The translations under genes were made by a program, and so were the position numbers. A stretch of 64,000 bases of DNA from Henckelia pumila (taxonomy: Eukaryota > Streptophyta > Magnoliopsida > Lamiales > Gesneriaceae). The stretch is taken from NCBI RefSeq assembly GCF_033568475.1, contig NC_133123.1, positions 152,845,753-152,909,752 on the forward strand, read 5' to 3'. Shown piece by piece: positions 33,324 to 47,200 of this stretch. Each line of letters begins with the position of its first letter. The first letter of the stretch is position 1. Under the pieces are notes generated by a model that was not told the DNA's origin, did not search any database, and was given only the letters and a program-made list of their open reading frames with translations.

Positions 33324-34490
33324 AAATATATTATAATATTATTTCAAGACGAGTCATGTGTCACGTCAGGAAAAAAATTTATTCTCGATTCTTATCCCGA
33401 TGTTAATCGGGATGAAAAAAATACCGAAATTCGGGTCGAGATTTTTTTGGAACAAAAATGAGATGTGGTTCGAAAAAGGTCGGGATTTCAAGAAATATTA
33501 TCAGCCCTAATATTTTTCGAGGATTAGAGGATTAGAGCAGGTGGTAGACGATAAAAATATATGTGAGATCAATTTATTTGTCAATGTAGTTTCTTTAGGT
33601 AATGTAGGAATATTTGAAAACAATTGCTTATGAAATATTTTTAGCAAATTTTTTTAGATGTTGCAAACACTATTTTAATTTTTTTGTGTTGGTTAACATG
33701 ATTAATTGATTAATTTTCCCAGCGTTTGAACCAATCAGCTACTTACATGACCAATTTTTTTATTGACTATTTATTTAATTAATTGAAGTTTTAATGTGAG
33801 GGAAATGAGAAAATGTTTGGAAAATGTTTGCGTGATTCCGAATTCACGCGGATGAATATTTTTTTTAATACATAGATAGGGTTACAGGAAGAGTGAAGGA
33901 CACAGACTCAATGTATTTTTTAATACATAGGGTCACAGGGAGAGTGGAGGACTCGGACTCAAGGTACGTCAATTGACAAATAAGTTAGGCCAGTTGGACT
34001 ATAAACACGATCTCGATCCCGTTTGAAAACAAAAGTTATTGGCTTAAAAAAGCACTTAAATAAGTTCAGCTTTTTAAAGCGCTTTTATTTAAAAAAACAG
34101 AAGTAGTTTTAGTGTTTGGATAAATGTTAAAAAATTACTTTTTAAATTTAAAACATAAGCAGAAGCCAAAAAGCCAAAATTTTTCTGGCTTTTAAAAAAG
34201 CACTTATTTGGGCTTAAATAAGTGCTTTTTTTAAAACGTCTATTGTAACCAAACACGTAACTTTTTAGGAAAAACACTTTTTTTAAAAAATAAGTGCTTT
34301 TTCCAAAATGTCTACTGTTCCCAAACGGACTCCTCATCACGAGTATTAAGATGAATATCACGTCAAATAAAAAATTCATAAAGAGAACTCGAAAATTCTA
34401 AAATATCGAATTTATGCGAATTATAAATAAAAAATGTAATCAATGCTTAACATAATTAGGGTCTTTAGAAAATGCGAAATTAAAAGTTTA

Positions 34491-34592
34491 GGTAGTGTTT
34501 GCAATCTCTAAAAATAAGTTATGTATTTTTTATTCACAAAGTTGTTAAAAAAAATCCATAATCACTTATTTTTAGAGGTTGCAAACACTACC
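34491..34592. mobile_element. Small MITE with long terminal inverted repeats
   Basis: The 102-bp element starts GGTAGTGTTTGCAATCTC and ends GAGGTTGCAAACACTACC, with inverted arms of about 29 bp that continue through CTAAAAATAAGT. I could not define a clean target duplication. The terminal GTAGTGTTTG suggests a hAT-type MITE. Confidence 0.7.
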
Positions 34593-34946
34593 AGCCAGTT
34601 TTGGAATTTTGGTTTTTCTTCTTCTTCTGAGAATATTAGGATTCATTTAGACATGTAATTTAAAAATATTCTTAGCATTTTATAAATACAAAAAACTTAA
34701 AATATGTGTTTGAACGAGAGTTTTTTTGTAAAATATTTTTGAAAAATAGTTTTTAAAAAACAAATGAGAAACATTTTATAATTTTTTTAAATTTTATTTT
34801 TTTATGAAAATATTTTATAAGTATTTGTTCAACAGAAGTCGAAAAAAAACTAACGATTTGATTATATGACAGGCCTTCAGTACAAAATTTCACGGGTAAT
34901 TAATAATCAGGCCTTAATTCTACAATTAATAAATAAGGCCTAATGT

Positions 34947-34963
34947 TGGGCTTTTCATGGGCC
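34947..34963 (+). promoter_or_regulatory. Pair of site II elements (TGGGCY) upstream of UTP20
   Basis: TGGGCT (34947-34952) and TGGGCC (34958-34963) lie five bases apart, about 320 bp before the ATG. Site II motifs, bound by TCP factors, are enriched in plant promoters of ribosomal-protein and ribosome-biogenesis genes. That fits the role of the gene downstream. Confidence 0.5.
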
Positions 34964-35275
34964 TGTATGTTTGAGGGTTCTTTTTTCTTTTTTCCTGGAC
35001 GCATATACATATACGTAATTACATATGCTAATTAATTAGTTAATTAAATTAAATTTATTTAAGACCAAAAACACCCAACCAACCAACCAAAACCCCCCGC
35101 CCCCTCCCTAAAACCTCGAAGCCGCGCTGCCGAGTGAAGCAATTTTCCGACACAAACCAAACGATAGCAGCGCCGCCGAGAATCGGTTTGTTTAACACTT
35201 TTTTCCCCGAATTCTATCGAAGTTTGTAAACCATTAAAGCCCAGGCTCTTCCGGCGCCTCCCAGACGACACTAAG

Positions 35276-38200
35276 ATGGCGACACCTTCACATGCATCGG
35301 CCGTAAAATCTCTCAACAATTCCAGTGGTCGCCGCCGATTTGTTGTAAGCACGTATTCGCATATTCGTGTTTGTTTTCGTGCACAAGTGGTGATTTTTAG
35401 AGAGATTGGAATTTTGTTACTCTCGCTTGTTTGGCGAACGTTCGCAACTCTGTGCTGGAATATTGAACACTTTTTTTTAATTGTTTGTGGGTTGCAGTTC
35501 AAGACTTTTTGGCAAAGAATAGAAGAAATCGATATAGATGTTTACAGAAGTCTAGAGCCGTTAAAAGAGGAACCATCTGCAGGTTCATCGTTTTTCCTTG
35601 ACTGCCTTGTGGAGTACCGGGTATGTAATTCTGCTTATTTGTTGCGAATGTTTTTGTGGGAGTGGGTTTCGAAATTTCTTCCCGTCTCTGGTAGAAATTT
35701 CTGGATGCTCCTCTTCTGCTTCCGTATTATTGTTGAGCTGTTTCTGATAATGGTTATGTGGTTCAGCCCATGTTTTAAGTTGTACTTAAACCAACTGAGG
35801 GTCTCATCTCAATCCAACTCCCAATTGGTTTGATGGATGAGTAATCAAAATATTATTCTTGTAAATATATATATACGTGCATTTGGATCTTTAGATTCGG
35901 GTTAACCTGAATGCGATGACTAATTGTTGAACCCACAAATTGAATAATCGTTTCTCCCATGTATCATAGTACCTGTGAATGATCTGTAATTTAATGCCCA
36001 TTTATTGGTGAGTTATATCGACTCAGCTGCATGCGTAAGTATCTTCACTTTGAGCTCACTGGTTTTTTCATGTGCGGGACTTCTGTATATAATGCAGGAA
36101 CTAAACACTGCCGAAGATTTTATTTCATTTTATGAGGAAATGTTGCCCTTGGTACAAACGCTACCACAAATTATCTTGCACAAGGAACTGATAATCACAA
36201 GTCTTCTTTCTAGATTGCAACTGAAAGGAAGGCTGTCGCTTGAACCAGTATTACGGTATTTTCTTGTCTAGCCAATTTATATTCTTGTGTAGCCAATTTA
36301 TATTGTTTCTATTGCTGGATGACATGAGGATGCTTATGTAGCTCATCCTTTACATGATTACTGTAACTGCATATTTGTACCTGCTTTTGACCTTTCCATT
36401 CAAGGGCGGAGGCACCTTGGCCCAATTAAATTTTTTATGTGTTATATATATTTTTAGAAATAATTTTATGTGTTATTTTCGAACCAATGCTATATTAGCT
36501 CGGGTCCAATTAAAAAAATTATGTAACCCACATGTAGCCCAACTAAAAAAATTAAGTAGCTCACATATCCCAAAACTGGGCATTTCCACCCTGGTCTCTT
36601 GGTTAGATTGATTCAATTTAACTTTCAACTCTATCAATTTTCGTCTTTTTAATAATATTTCCACTTCTACGAGTAGATTTCTTCTTGCCGTTTGTATTTT
36701 TTCTGCTTTGTGATAATACTTATTTTAAAAGTGACGACATTGCAATGAGATGATTTTTTTAGAATTGCAATTCTCGATTTCATAAAAAAGTTTAATTGTT
36801 TGTTCCGTTCAAGTTTCTATTTATATTAGATTTTACACCGCGCTGATCTTATGATGCTGATATGATGTCATATTGAAAACAAATTTGGTTTGGGATATTA
36901 GTCAAAGATTTTAAAATCTTAAGAGTTCCGAAAAATATATTGAAGATCTTATTAACGAAAAACTTGTTAAGACTATAACGAACAAGTATCTTCTTCATCG
37001 TTTTAATTCTTATGCATAATTTTTTGTTTCTTGTTAAAATTTTTTAGCCCGGGTAGATTTTGGATCCTGGCTCCGCCATTGTTTCCATCATGCGATGAAC
37101 CTTATATGTCCTGCATCTGGACCAGTGAACCACAATGCAAATTTCTGGTTCTCTTGTTGAGTACTTCAATTTCATTGAACAGTTTAAGATTTCATTTAAG
37201 AGGACCAATTCACCAGCAATCTCTGGTTGGCTGTACATGTGCACATTGTCATAATTGTAAGTTGTGATTTTGCTAGATAACCCAAAATTTGGATAATGGA
37301 TAGCTTAACTTTAAGTTTTTAACTAGTTATAAACTATAACTGTTTTTGCATTAAATTGCTTTGCACCTTGCTTTTTTCGAATTGTAATGCATATATGATC
37401 TCGGCCTTATTCTCAATCTAAAGCTGCATAGTTGTCTTTGTGTTGACATTCCTTTGCTTTATTAGGTTGCTTCTAACAACAGCTTGTGCTGGCATATAAA
37501 TTGTATCTCGATTATGTTTATGCAATATTTGATGTTCTAATTCTTTAATCACCGAGTTACTTTTGAAATATGTTATTGACAGAGGTCATTTTATTATTTT
37601 AGGTTGATTGTTGCTCTATCCAGAGATCTGCTGGAGGATTTCATACCGTGAGCTCTAGATTCTTTTTGAATTCTTTTATGTTCTTATATATATATTTCTT
37701 TGGCTCATTTATCTTTCCATTTGCACTTTTGCATGATACAGTGACATGCCTGTACTTAGTTTCGTTTGGGGGTCATGCCAGCCTCAGATGTTATGTCTTT
37801 TTGACATTTGGTTAACTTTTCCATCGAAACTGAACTGTTTGCTTAACCTTGGAAATTTTGTTTTTGGTGTTATCTTTTCTCTTGTTTCTTTCTTTTTTTT
37901 TTTAAAAACTGTATTTTCAAATATTTTTTCGGGTTTCTTAAATTCTATTCTGTTATGTACAACCCAATAAGCATCTGCCCATGGTACGCGAGGAAAAAAC
38001 TGAACTGATACTTCCGCAGAGCAAGGAAATGCCGAAATACTAACCAAAGGCATATATTGTTGCTATAATTTAAGATGAGCTCCAATATATGTATAGATGG
38101 TCAGAATTCATGGAGTGTCTTCTGGAAATTTCCCTCCCGATTCCTGAAAGTAGGATCTGTGGCTTTATTTCTAGTTTTGCAACACCATAGGTGTATCAGA

Positions 38201-41200
38201 CTCAGGTTGAAGTTAGAATGGAACGCGTTAGATGTACATCTATATGTTTATTGAAAACCGTGGGTTAATGTCTGTGAAATATCTTAAAGCAAGCGTTTCC
38301 GAATCTTCAAAGGGATGAGCGATTCCTTTCTTTTATTTGACAAAAAATAACCCTCTTTTTGTATCTATACTTCTGTCATGTCCTGTTTGTGGCATCAGAA
38401 AACATGCGTAATTGATATGAATGCTTATGGAGTTTTCTGGAATGGAGAGTGATTGTGTGCACATGGGTTTGAGGGCTAAAAGCTCAATTCATCTGGATTA
38501 CTGGTTGAAATCATAATTTCAGGGTTGATCTTAGGATGAATTTTGTTGTTTTTGCCATCATCCTTAAAGTTGACCAATGAAAAATTTATTTAATATTGGT
38601 TAATGTTATTATTGCAATAATAACGAAGCTGAAAAGATTGCAAACTTAGTGCCTTCTTTTTCCGAGCTTGACCTCGTCTTTGATTTGATACCTAGCTAGC
38701 TTCCGTCTCATGTCATGAACCTGAGAGGTAGACTTGGTTTGTGCACAAACTTGTGCAAAAAATGTTATTATGCATTAATATTAAGGAGACTTATTAAAGC
38801 CAGCGTAATGCTTTCTGAATAATTAGAAACCGTGAAATTAGTTAGAGAGATGAGGCGTTTGAGTTTGTAATATCATGGAAAGTGGATCAGGCTGTCACGG
38901 TGATTATCTTCAGAATCTATGGAAGTTTCTGTTGAGTAAGGTATATAACAATATAGTTCTCATATTCGTGCCGAAAGTCCAGGCTGTCCAGCTATAAATG
39001 AATTAGATGAAGTGGGCGGTTGGGACATTCACGTGGTAATAAATAGAGAGAGAAATCATCCACGACGAAGTTTTATCTTCATTATGCTGTAGTATTTAAT
39101 TTGTTAGTAGGATTACGTCGTTTTGTATATTGTCAAGTATATCAAATTCATGGTTTCTTGTATGTGCATATGTTTCAGCTTTCTCCAAAGAATTGCTAAT
39201 TCTATTGAATCTCTTCTTGAAAGCGGTGCTGATAAGGATCCAGAGATAATCGAGCAGGTCTTGAATTACACTGTCGGCATAATTTCTCCGTTTGTTTCAT
39301 GTGATATTTTGAAATGCACAAGCTTTAAGTTTGGTTGTTTGCAGATATTCAGATCTTGGTCGTGTATTATGATGTACTTGCAGAAATATCTTGCGGATAA
39401 TGCTGGCCATGTTCTGAGGTAGTTCATTTTTCTATATTTAATGGTGTTAGAAAAAACTAAAATTTGCCTACATGCCTCCTGGCTCCTACGATTAATTGAG
39501 GTTTCAATCTGTGATGCTAAGACTAAGTGTGACATTCTCATTACTTTGAGTTGTAAGACTGGTTGTAATCTGGTGCCTGAAGATGTAATGCTTATGGAGC
39601 AACTAGTTTTCAGTTTTATGAAGTGTCTTAAAATTTGGAGAGAAATCATCTTTAATATAATTATGCTACTCTAATACCTCAATGCATTTACAATGTATTC
39701 ATTAATAAATTTTATTTCTTTGGATGTTGAAATGGTTGATGTTATTGTTTAAGGTGGAAGGTGTCACTCATATTCAATGATTGAAACTCAAAAAAGAATG
39801 TTATAGTATGGGATGTGCATGTGTTTGAAATATTAACGTGGAAATGTCTCCTGATGCACAGAATTACTGCGAAATTGAGATACTACCCCAAAGACTATGT
39901 TCGAGAGTTAATGGCCGAATCAGTATCATTTTTGTTAAGGAAAACACCAATTCCGATGCTAAAAACAGGTGTTGTTTCTATTATAAATTCGCTCGCGTAT
40001 TGTTTTTAGGTCTGTTGCATGTAGTTGGATGTGATTTTGATTTTTGCCACTAATATTAGCAGAAAATCTAAGCAATTGCTTGGCATTCCATAGGCATGAT
40101 GTGGCTTTGCTCCCTTTTTAGTTTTTACTCTTAAATTAAATTTGTACAGGAAAGTCCACATGATGGATAAAACAATTGCTACAATTTGTTAGCATGTGAA
40201 GCTTATATCAGTATCATCAGCACAGTATAAGATGTTATCTTCAAATTAGGGAAATGAAACTTTCAATGTCAACTGCTCTGTATTTCCTCTGTTTGAGGCC
40301 TTTTATGGCAATAATGTGAGCATATGATTTTCCCAAGGTAAATGAGATTTCTTGTTTCAGTCTGTCATCACCTTCTGCTAGGCACATACTCGCAGTAGAT
40401 TTGGGTATGCACTGTCCACACTCATCCACTGGATATGGTGGGGCAGTTAACATGATTCACCCAAGAGTGACCCAGAACATCTCATTGTTTTTTTCTTGGA
40501 AACTTTAGCATATTGTTATTTCTAGTCAGTACACCCAAATATGCATGTAAATTGTAAAGATTGCAATTTTAATGATATTGTTCTTCTTATGGAGGTTAGT
40601 GGTCCCTCATTTTATCTATACATGTTTTAAGGAATCATTTTATTTATTTACGTTTATAGAGGTACATAATTTCTCTTCCAGATGTCCCTATTCATGGTTC
40701 GTGTAATTTTTTTGTCCCACGCAACATGGATGCAAATTATATTGATTCTTGGTAGTTGGTTCCCGCCAATAACTTTTCAAGAAATGTCACTGTAAACGTG
40801 AATATACTAAGCTAATGTGTGTTCATCTGCATGTTATCATTAGGAACAGTTCTCTTTTTTTTTCCCCCAAGTTTCAGGAATGGGTCAATTTTATCTTTTT
40901 AAGCTTGGTTGGTTAGACATTTGACCTGAGAAAACAATATTTGGCTTCTAACTATGGGCAGATATTTGTAAAGTCATGGCTGAAATTATCGAGGAACCAT
41001 CAGAAACACGAAAATCTGGTGTTGGTGCATTACTGTCTCATGCTATGAGAATCACCTCATCGAGATTGCACTCAAGGGCTAAAATATTATTGCCACTGCT
41101 GGTGGATGACTTATTTATTCAAATCGGTAATCCGAAGGACAAAGGTATGCTCATCGATCTCTTGCTTGAGTTATTTTGTTGTTGCTCACCATCCTTTTGT

Positions 41201-44200
41201 TATTCCTCATTCATGTGATTTCTACCTTGATTCTTCTATCTTTCTTTTTTTGCACTGGGAATACACTAATTTATTCAATTTGAATCAGAACTCTCATGAA
41301 AATTCAATCTCCTTCATATCAAGTGGATGCTGAATAAGACATGGAAATGATGTTTTCTTATCATCTTTGAATGATGGGCTATTTCGAAAACTAATAATTA
41401 GATCTATACTTGAGAATTCTTACCCGTGATTGTTTTATAATTGGCTTTTGTTGAAGATGAATTTATCCTTGGCAAAGTTGGAAGAAAACATTTTTGTCAA
41501 GAGAGGAAAATACCGAATTTTTGGTATACCGAGGTTACCGTACCAAATTTACCGAATTTGCGGTATTCCAAAGATTTCGGTACGGTTACGATACCAAATT
41601 TTTCGGTACGGTATTTGAAAATTTCGGTATATACCGGTATACCGAAATATTATATAATTTTTTTTTAAAAATATATATTATAAGGTTTTTTTGTAATGGT
41701 ATATACCAATAACGTACCGAAATCGGTATACCGTAAAATTTCGGTATAATCGTTATCCTAGTTGTATGTACCGAAATTTTCGGTACGGTATCGGTATAAA
41801 ATTTTCTTATACCATAATTTTTGGTACGGTACGGTATGCCACCCCTAGTTTTGAATTCTATGCCGATATACTTCATGTCGTTTAGGGTTTCGAGGGGCAT
41901 AACGGACGTAATGAAGAAGACTATGAGGGATTTTCTTTGGGATGGAGTCGATGGGGATTCATATTGTCATCTGGTTGCATGGGAGTTGGTGTGCAAGCCC
42001 AAGGCTGAAGGGGGCTTAGAATTGAGAATATTTGTTTGAGGAATAGGACTTTACTCGGGAAATGGTGGTGAAGTTCTACGTTGAAAATGAGCGTGTGGAA
42101 GACGGTCATCGTGAGTAAGTATGGGTTACGAGATAGTGTTTGAGATGTTGGATTAGCAAATAATGTTACCTTCAGGAGCCGTCGAAGTTTATATCTGGAT
42201 CTTACCCAGCTTTTCATCTAGTGAGGACAGTGGTTGAAGGGTACCAAAATTAGGTTTTGGGTAGATAGATGGTTGGGGATTCTTTGTTTCAGGATTTTTT
42301 TCCAACTTTTTTCAGATCTCTTCGGTGCATAATATGCCCATGTCTTACTTCGTGGTAGGTGAGAATTTGACCCCCTACCTTGCCTTTTTCTTGAGATTTG
42401 CATTTTCGGAGGGATTCTAGGGATGAGGAAATCGTGGAGTTGAGCTCCTTGTTGGGAGAGTTAATTAGGTTTAGATTGATTGCTGGGGTTGATGATATCA
42501 GAGCGTGGGGTGGGGATTCCTTAGGTCTGAGTCAAATCTTTCTTTGAATCATTCTTTCCAACAATAGATTTCGTGAGTTCTCTTTTTTCCATGTTATTTG
42601 AAAAGTTCCGATCCCAACAAAGATTTAAGTATTTTTTGTGGACTGTGGTGTTGGGTAAGTTGCCGACTTCGGATGATGCAAAAGCTATGGCCTTTTTGTG
42701 CTCTGAACCCAAATTGGTGTGTGTTGTGTCAATAAGAGAGGGAGACCCAGGATCACATGTTAATACTTTGTCCTTTCATGAGCGCATTGTGGGCTAGAGC
42801 TTTGATGGAGACGAGATTTGTTTGGGTGACTCCCAAGATCAACGCATGATTTATTCGCTACAGATCTTGAACATTTTCTTGGTAAGAGGGGAATTGTTTT
42901 GGATGGCGGTGGTTTCATGGTATTTTTGGTCGGTGTGGTTGGTTAATTTATTAAGAGACTGGACTTTTGTTAACTGGTGATATGATTAGGGATTTGGTCC
43001 TTTCTTTTGTTGTATGCGTATCACTTTTCTGTCTCTTGTAATTAGGTAGTGTTTGGGAGAGTCTCAAAATTTTGTTAAGGAAAAACTGATAAATGCTTTC
43101 TAGATGCTCTCTTAAGCACTACCTTAATAGCTTTTATGCATTTAATATATTATATTTTATTTTCTTATAATAAGAAAAAGGAATTTATCCTGGGTTTGCA
43201 GACTTTCAAGACTTAATAGATTTTTTTTGAATGGAAAATAGAAATAGTTGCATTACAGCAATAGAATCGTTTCTTAGTTCAGAAATTTGTTTCTTGCTTC
43301 TCCGAACCTGTTGACGTTCTGAAGTAAAGGAAGAAATTATGAGCTTAACATTGTAAATCTCTAAAATACTGTTGGGATAAACATAGCATAATCTTTAAAG
43401 TAATGGTGTATGACTGATTTAGTTATTGGTTTTATAGATTATTTGTTCAACTTGCTTATCGTTATAATTTCTTCTTGATTTCATTTAGGTATGTGTTCTC
43501 ATTCTCTTATTTTTTGTATGTTCCTTGATATATTTCCACACGTCCAGGCTTGAGCATTGCTGTTGAAGTTCTTTGTCTGGCCTTTCAAAGATTATGTGCG
43601 GAGTTGGATCCACCGGAATTGATTATTGTGTGGGAATTCTTAGTCAGTAAAATAACTGATTGTGCAACGGAAAGCTCGCCTTACCTCAGCTGCCTATTGT
43701 CCATTCTTATTTCTATGGTGCAAAGTGATAATGTTGGAAAAATTTCTGGTGGGTGAAAAATGATTTTTTCTGGTTAAAATCTTATTTTCTTTACTCACAC
43801 TGACCTCATTATGCAGATTATAGTTCTATACTTCGACTGGTTAATCTGCTTTTACACAAAGTTGTCATGCCTTTTCATACCACGGATACCGTCGAGCAGA
43901 AGTCCGATGTCCTTGATCAAGTTCTGAATCTAATGCTCTGTGTGCTTAATGGTCTCTCCAAATCTAAAAACATTTCAGCGTTGTCTGATGTTGCTTCACA
44001 ATGGGAACCAATATTTAAATCAAGGAGCCGAAGGTGTTCCTTTCTGTTGAATTTCTTGATTCATTCTTTTTGAGTCTCCTCACCTTGTCTTTGCCGGTCT
44101 CACATTTTTTGTTTGGTGTTGCAGTTTACTGAATTTTCTCGATAATCTCCTCAATGACCCTTCCACTTTTCATGTATTTGGAACAAATATTTTAAGGTAA

Positions 44201-47200
44201 CTTGCTATTTGTAATAATTTCTGTCTTCGATGTCTGAAATTCCTCACTATTTTTCCTTCAGTTTTTAAATTAATTCCTGGATTGATTTCAGCTCATTGAA
44301 TAATTTGATACAAATATTCGAGGAAGAAGCTGTTTATTTAATGGTAATTTTCTGTGATAAAGTCGGGGAGGAGAGCTCTAACTTGTTGCACAGAAACTCC
44401 ATGGAAAATCTATCAAGAATACACGGTTTTCTTGAAGAAACTCTCAAGTATTGGATTGGAAACATCAACGAAGCTGTAAAAGGGAATTCAATTTCCATTT
44501 CAGTTCAACAAAGCAGGTTGGCAGTTCTGTGGGGTGTTATTGGCTGCTACAGTTATTTTGCAGATGCACAAGCAAGTTCGTCAATATTGATGGATTTGAT
44601 AGATTCAGTGGATGAACTTTTGATGGGTGAACATAGTAAGACATTCTGATACTCAAAAGGACTTCCTGTTATTTAGACTGTATTTGCCAAAAAATCTCGA
44701 TTGCGTCCATTGTAAAGACTTCTTGTTAATCTCGCTTATACGTGTGTGGCTTAGAATAATAATTTTTTTTATTGAATTGGATATATTGAATAGCTGATGG
44801 TGCATAGGTTTACTTTATTAATTGCTAAAGCTTATATCTGCTCTCTAATTAGGTTATATTAGTTCCATTATACTCCTTATTTAATTAATTAATTAATTAA
44901 TTCTTTATTTATGCTGTTTTCAAGACTTTACAGTCATTCAGGAAGCCACTTGGCAAACCCTAATTGGTGCTGCATTGGGTGCCTATCATAAGTTTGCATG
45001 TAGTAGGAACATTGCTCATGACAAGGCTTCACTGACCAGATTCTTGGATCTTGCGAAAAGATACAAGTCATCACCACAAATTTTAGCCGTAGTAGCTGAT
45101 ACTTTTGATTCGGTCTTGGGGTAACTTGTTTCAACATTTTTTCATAAAATTTTTTTATTGAGTCCCTCTTTTGCAAATGCATTATTATTCCCTTAATCTT
45201 AAAAAATATGTTATGAAGGTCCGAAAATCGAGACGATGGAAAATCCGAATTTTATCTTCCAGAATGTATATCTGGAAACGGGTTAGACACATTGAACCTA
45301 TTTGCTGAAAATCTCTGCCATGCTGATAAAAAGGTTCGCCTTTCTACCCTGCGAATATTGTGCCATTTTGAACCTTTTCACGATGACCTTTCTGCGAAAG
45401 AGTTTCCTGTCAAGAAAAGGAGAAGAGATGATTCTGTGGCTTGTCATGCAAAGGATCCACATATTGATGTAAGTGGGATATTTATTCTGTCTTTTACTTA
45501 GTTTCACATGTTAATTCGTTGAAGCTCATCGTTTTGTTTATTCTGAACCCTAGGTTCTCAACCTTCTCAGATCAATTGAAAAGACACCCCTCTCAGTTGC
45601 TACCAGCCGTCAAGTCATTTTATTGTTATCTAAAATACAGTTGGGTCTGAGTGCTCGGAGTGTTCCTGAGCAATATTTGCCTGCCATATTAAGTGGAATT
45701 GTTGGAATATTTTATAACCGATTTAGCTATGTATGGAATCCAGCATCAGAATGTCTTGCCGTCCTCATTGGCCAATATTTTAGGACGCTGTGGGACAAAT
45801 ATGTTAAGCATCTTGATCATTGCCAGTCTGCTTTTTTAACATCTCGGGATCTATGTGGTCAAGGCGATGATTGCAACAAAGATGACAGTATGTCTCTTTT
45901 CGACTATTGATCTTATTGATCTTATTTTCCGATAGTCCTGCTATTTTTCTATTTTCTTATGGAACACATGTTTCTTTATATTCTCCACTAATATCTTTCC
46001 TGTCACATGAAATATTTAATAGCTTCATTCGCCCCAAGATGTAATCTGCCTACCATTTTTTTAAATTGTTTATTTATTTTTTATTTTTATTAATAATGTT
46101 TATGAATTTCAATTTTTGAAATATGTTTCACGGCCTTGTGTCGATTTTGCAGGTTTAGTTGGACGGTTCAGATCTAACATCTCTCCCTTGTTTGATAGTA
46201 CTCCACCTGCTACCGTTTTGTCCCTCTTGATTCAATCTTTACATAAAGTTCCGTCTGCTGTAGATTCAGAGAGTAGGCTAATAGTAAACTTGTTTCTGAA
46301 GTTTTTGGGCTACAATATTGATGAGCTCACAAGGTGATCATCTCTAGTGTTGCGTTTGAATAAAATTCAATATTCCTAATTGTGAAAAGTTATCAAGGAG
46401 TATTGATGTATTCTTTTATTTGACATGCATGCTTTGGATAAGCAGGGTTGAATATTATGTGCTGGATCTGAAAGGGAAAGAATGGAAGTCGGTTCTTCGA
46501 GAGTGGTTAAGCTTGTTCGGACTGCTACGAAATCCGAAAGCTTTATATCAAAGTATTTTTTTAAAAGATGTTCTTCAATATAGGTTAGTGAAAATGGTGC
46601 TTTACCATGTTAAAAATTTAAAATTCGTTGATATTTTATAGTTTCATCTCCAAACTTTTTCAATCTTGATGTAAAGTTGAACATTTGAGTTTGCTCATTC
46701 CTCACTTCTATTTTTTTTTCCTTCATCATTTTTTAGTTAATAATATTTTGGGTGGTGGAATACAGGCTTCTTGAAGAAAATGATGCTGACATTCAGATGA
46801 AAGTTCTTGATTGTCTGCTCACCTGGAAAGATGATTTCTTACTTCCCTACAGTCAGAATCTGAAAAATCTGATCAATGCAAAAGATCTAAGGGAAGAGCT
46901 TACAAGGTGGAGCTTATCTAGCCAATCGATTGGTGGCATTAATGTGCTGCACAGAACTTATACAGTACCTATTGTCATTAGAATACTAATACCAAAAGTT
47001 AGAAGCCTGAAAATGCTTGCTTGCCAGAAGGTACTCTTTATTTAACTTGTCACTTATTTTCGTAGACACTCTTGGTGCTGCAAGTTCTATTTTGTTCTAA
47101 TGTCTGTTCAGAAATTGATGAGATTCCTGTACCTTTTCAGAGTGGTGTAAGTCATCGAAGGGCTGTTCTTGGATTCTTAGCTCAGCTTGATGTTGATGAA

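Larger units (their letters stand above)
33334..35275. other. Intergenic stretch upstream of UTP20
   Basis: I see no gene here. It holds a roughly 54-bp imperfect tandem duplication (33862-33915 and 33916-33966) that may be the tail of a decayed SINE, a region of repeated AAATAAGTGCTTTTT words and their complements at 34030-34330 that looks like MITE debris, one clear small MITE (34491-34592), and the presumptive UTP20 promoter. Confidence 0.6.

Noticed and set aside
35059..35502. A 147-codon antisense frame over the UTP20 start
   Set aside because: It overlaps exon 1, the leader and intron 1 of UTP20, and reads as low-likelihood sequence. No domain is visible.
36403..37085. A transposon in UTP20 intron 3 with GGCGGAG ends
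   Set aside because: GGGCGGAGGCAC and CCTGGCTCCGCC look like imperfect inverted ends, as in a common plant repeat, but I could not find a target duplication or long arms. Not strong enough to annotate.
44884..44902. Repeated TTAA run in intron 12
   Set aside because: A simple AATT/TTAA microsatellite, ordinary in AT-rich introns.
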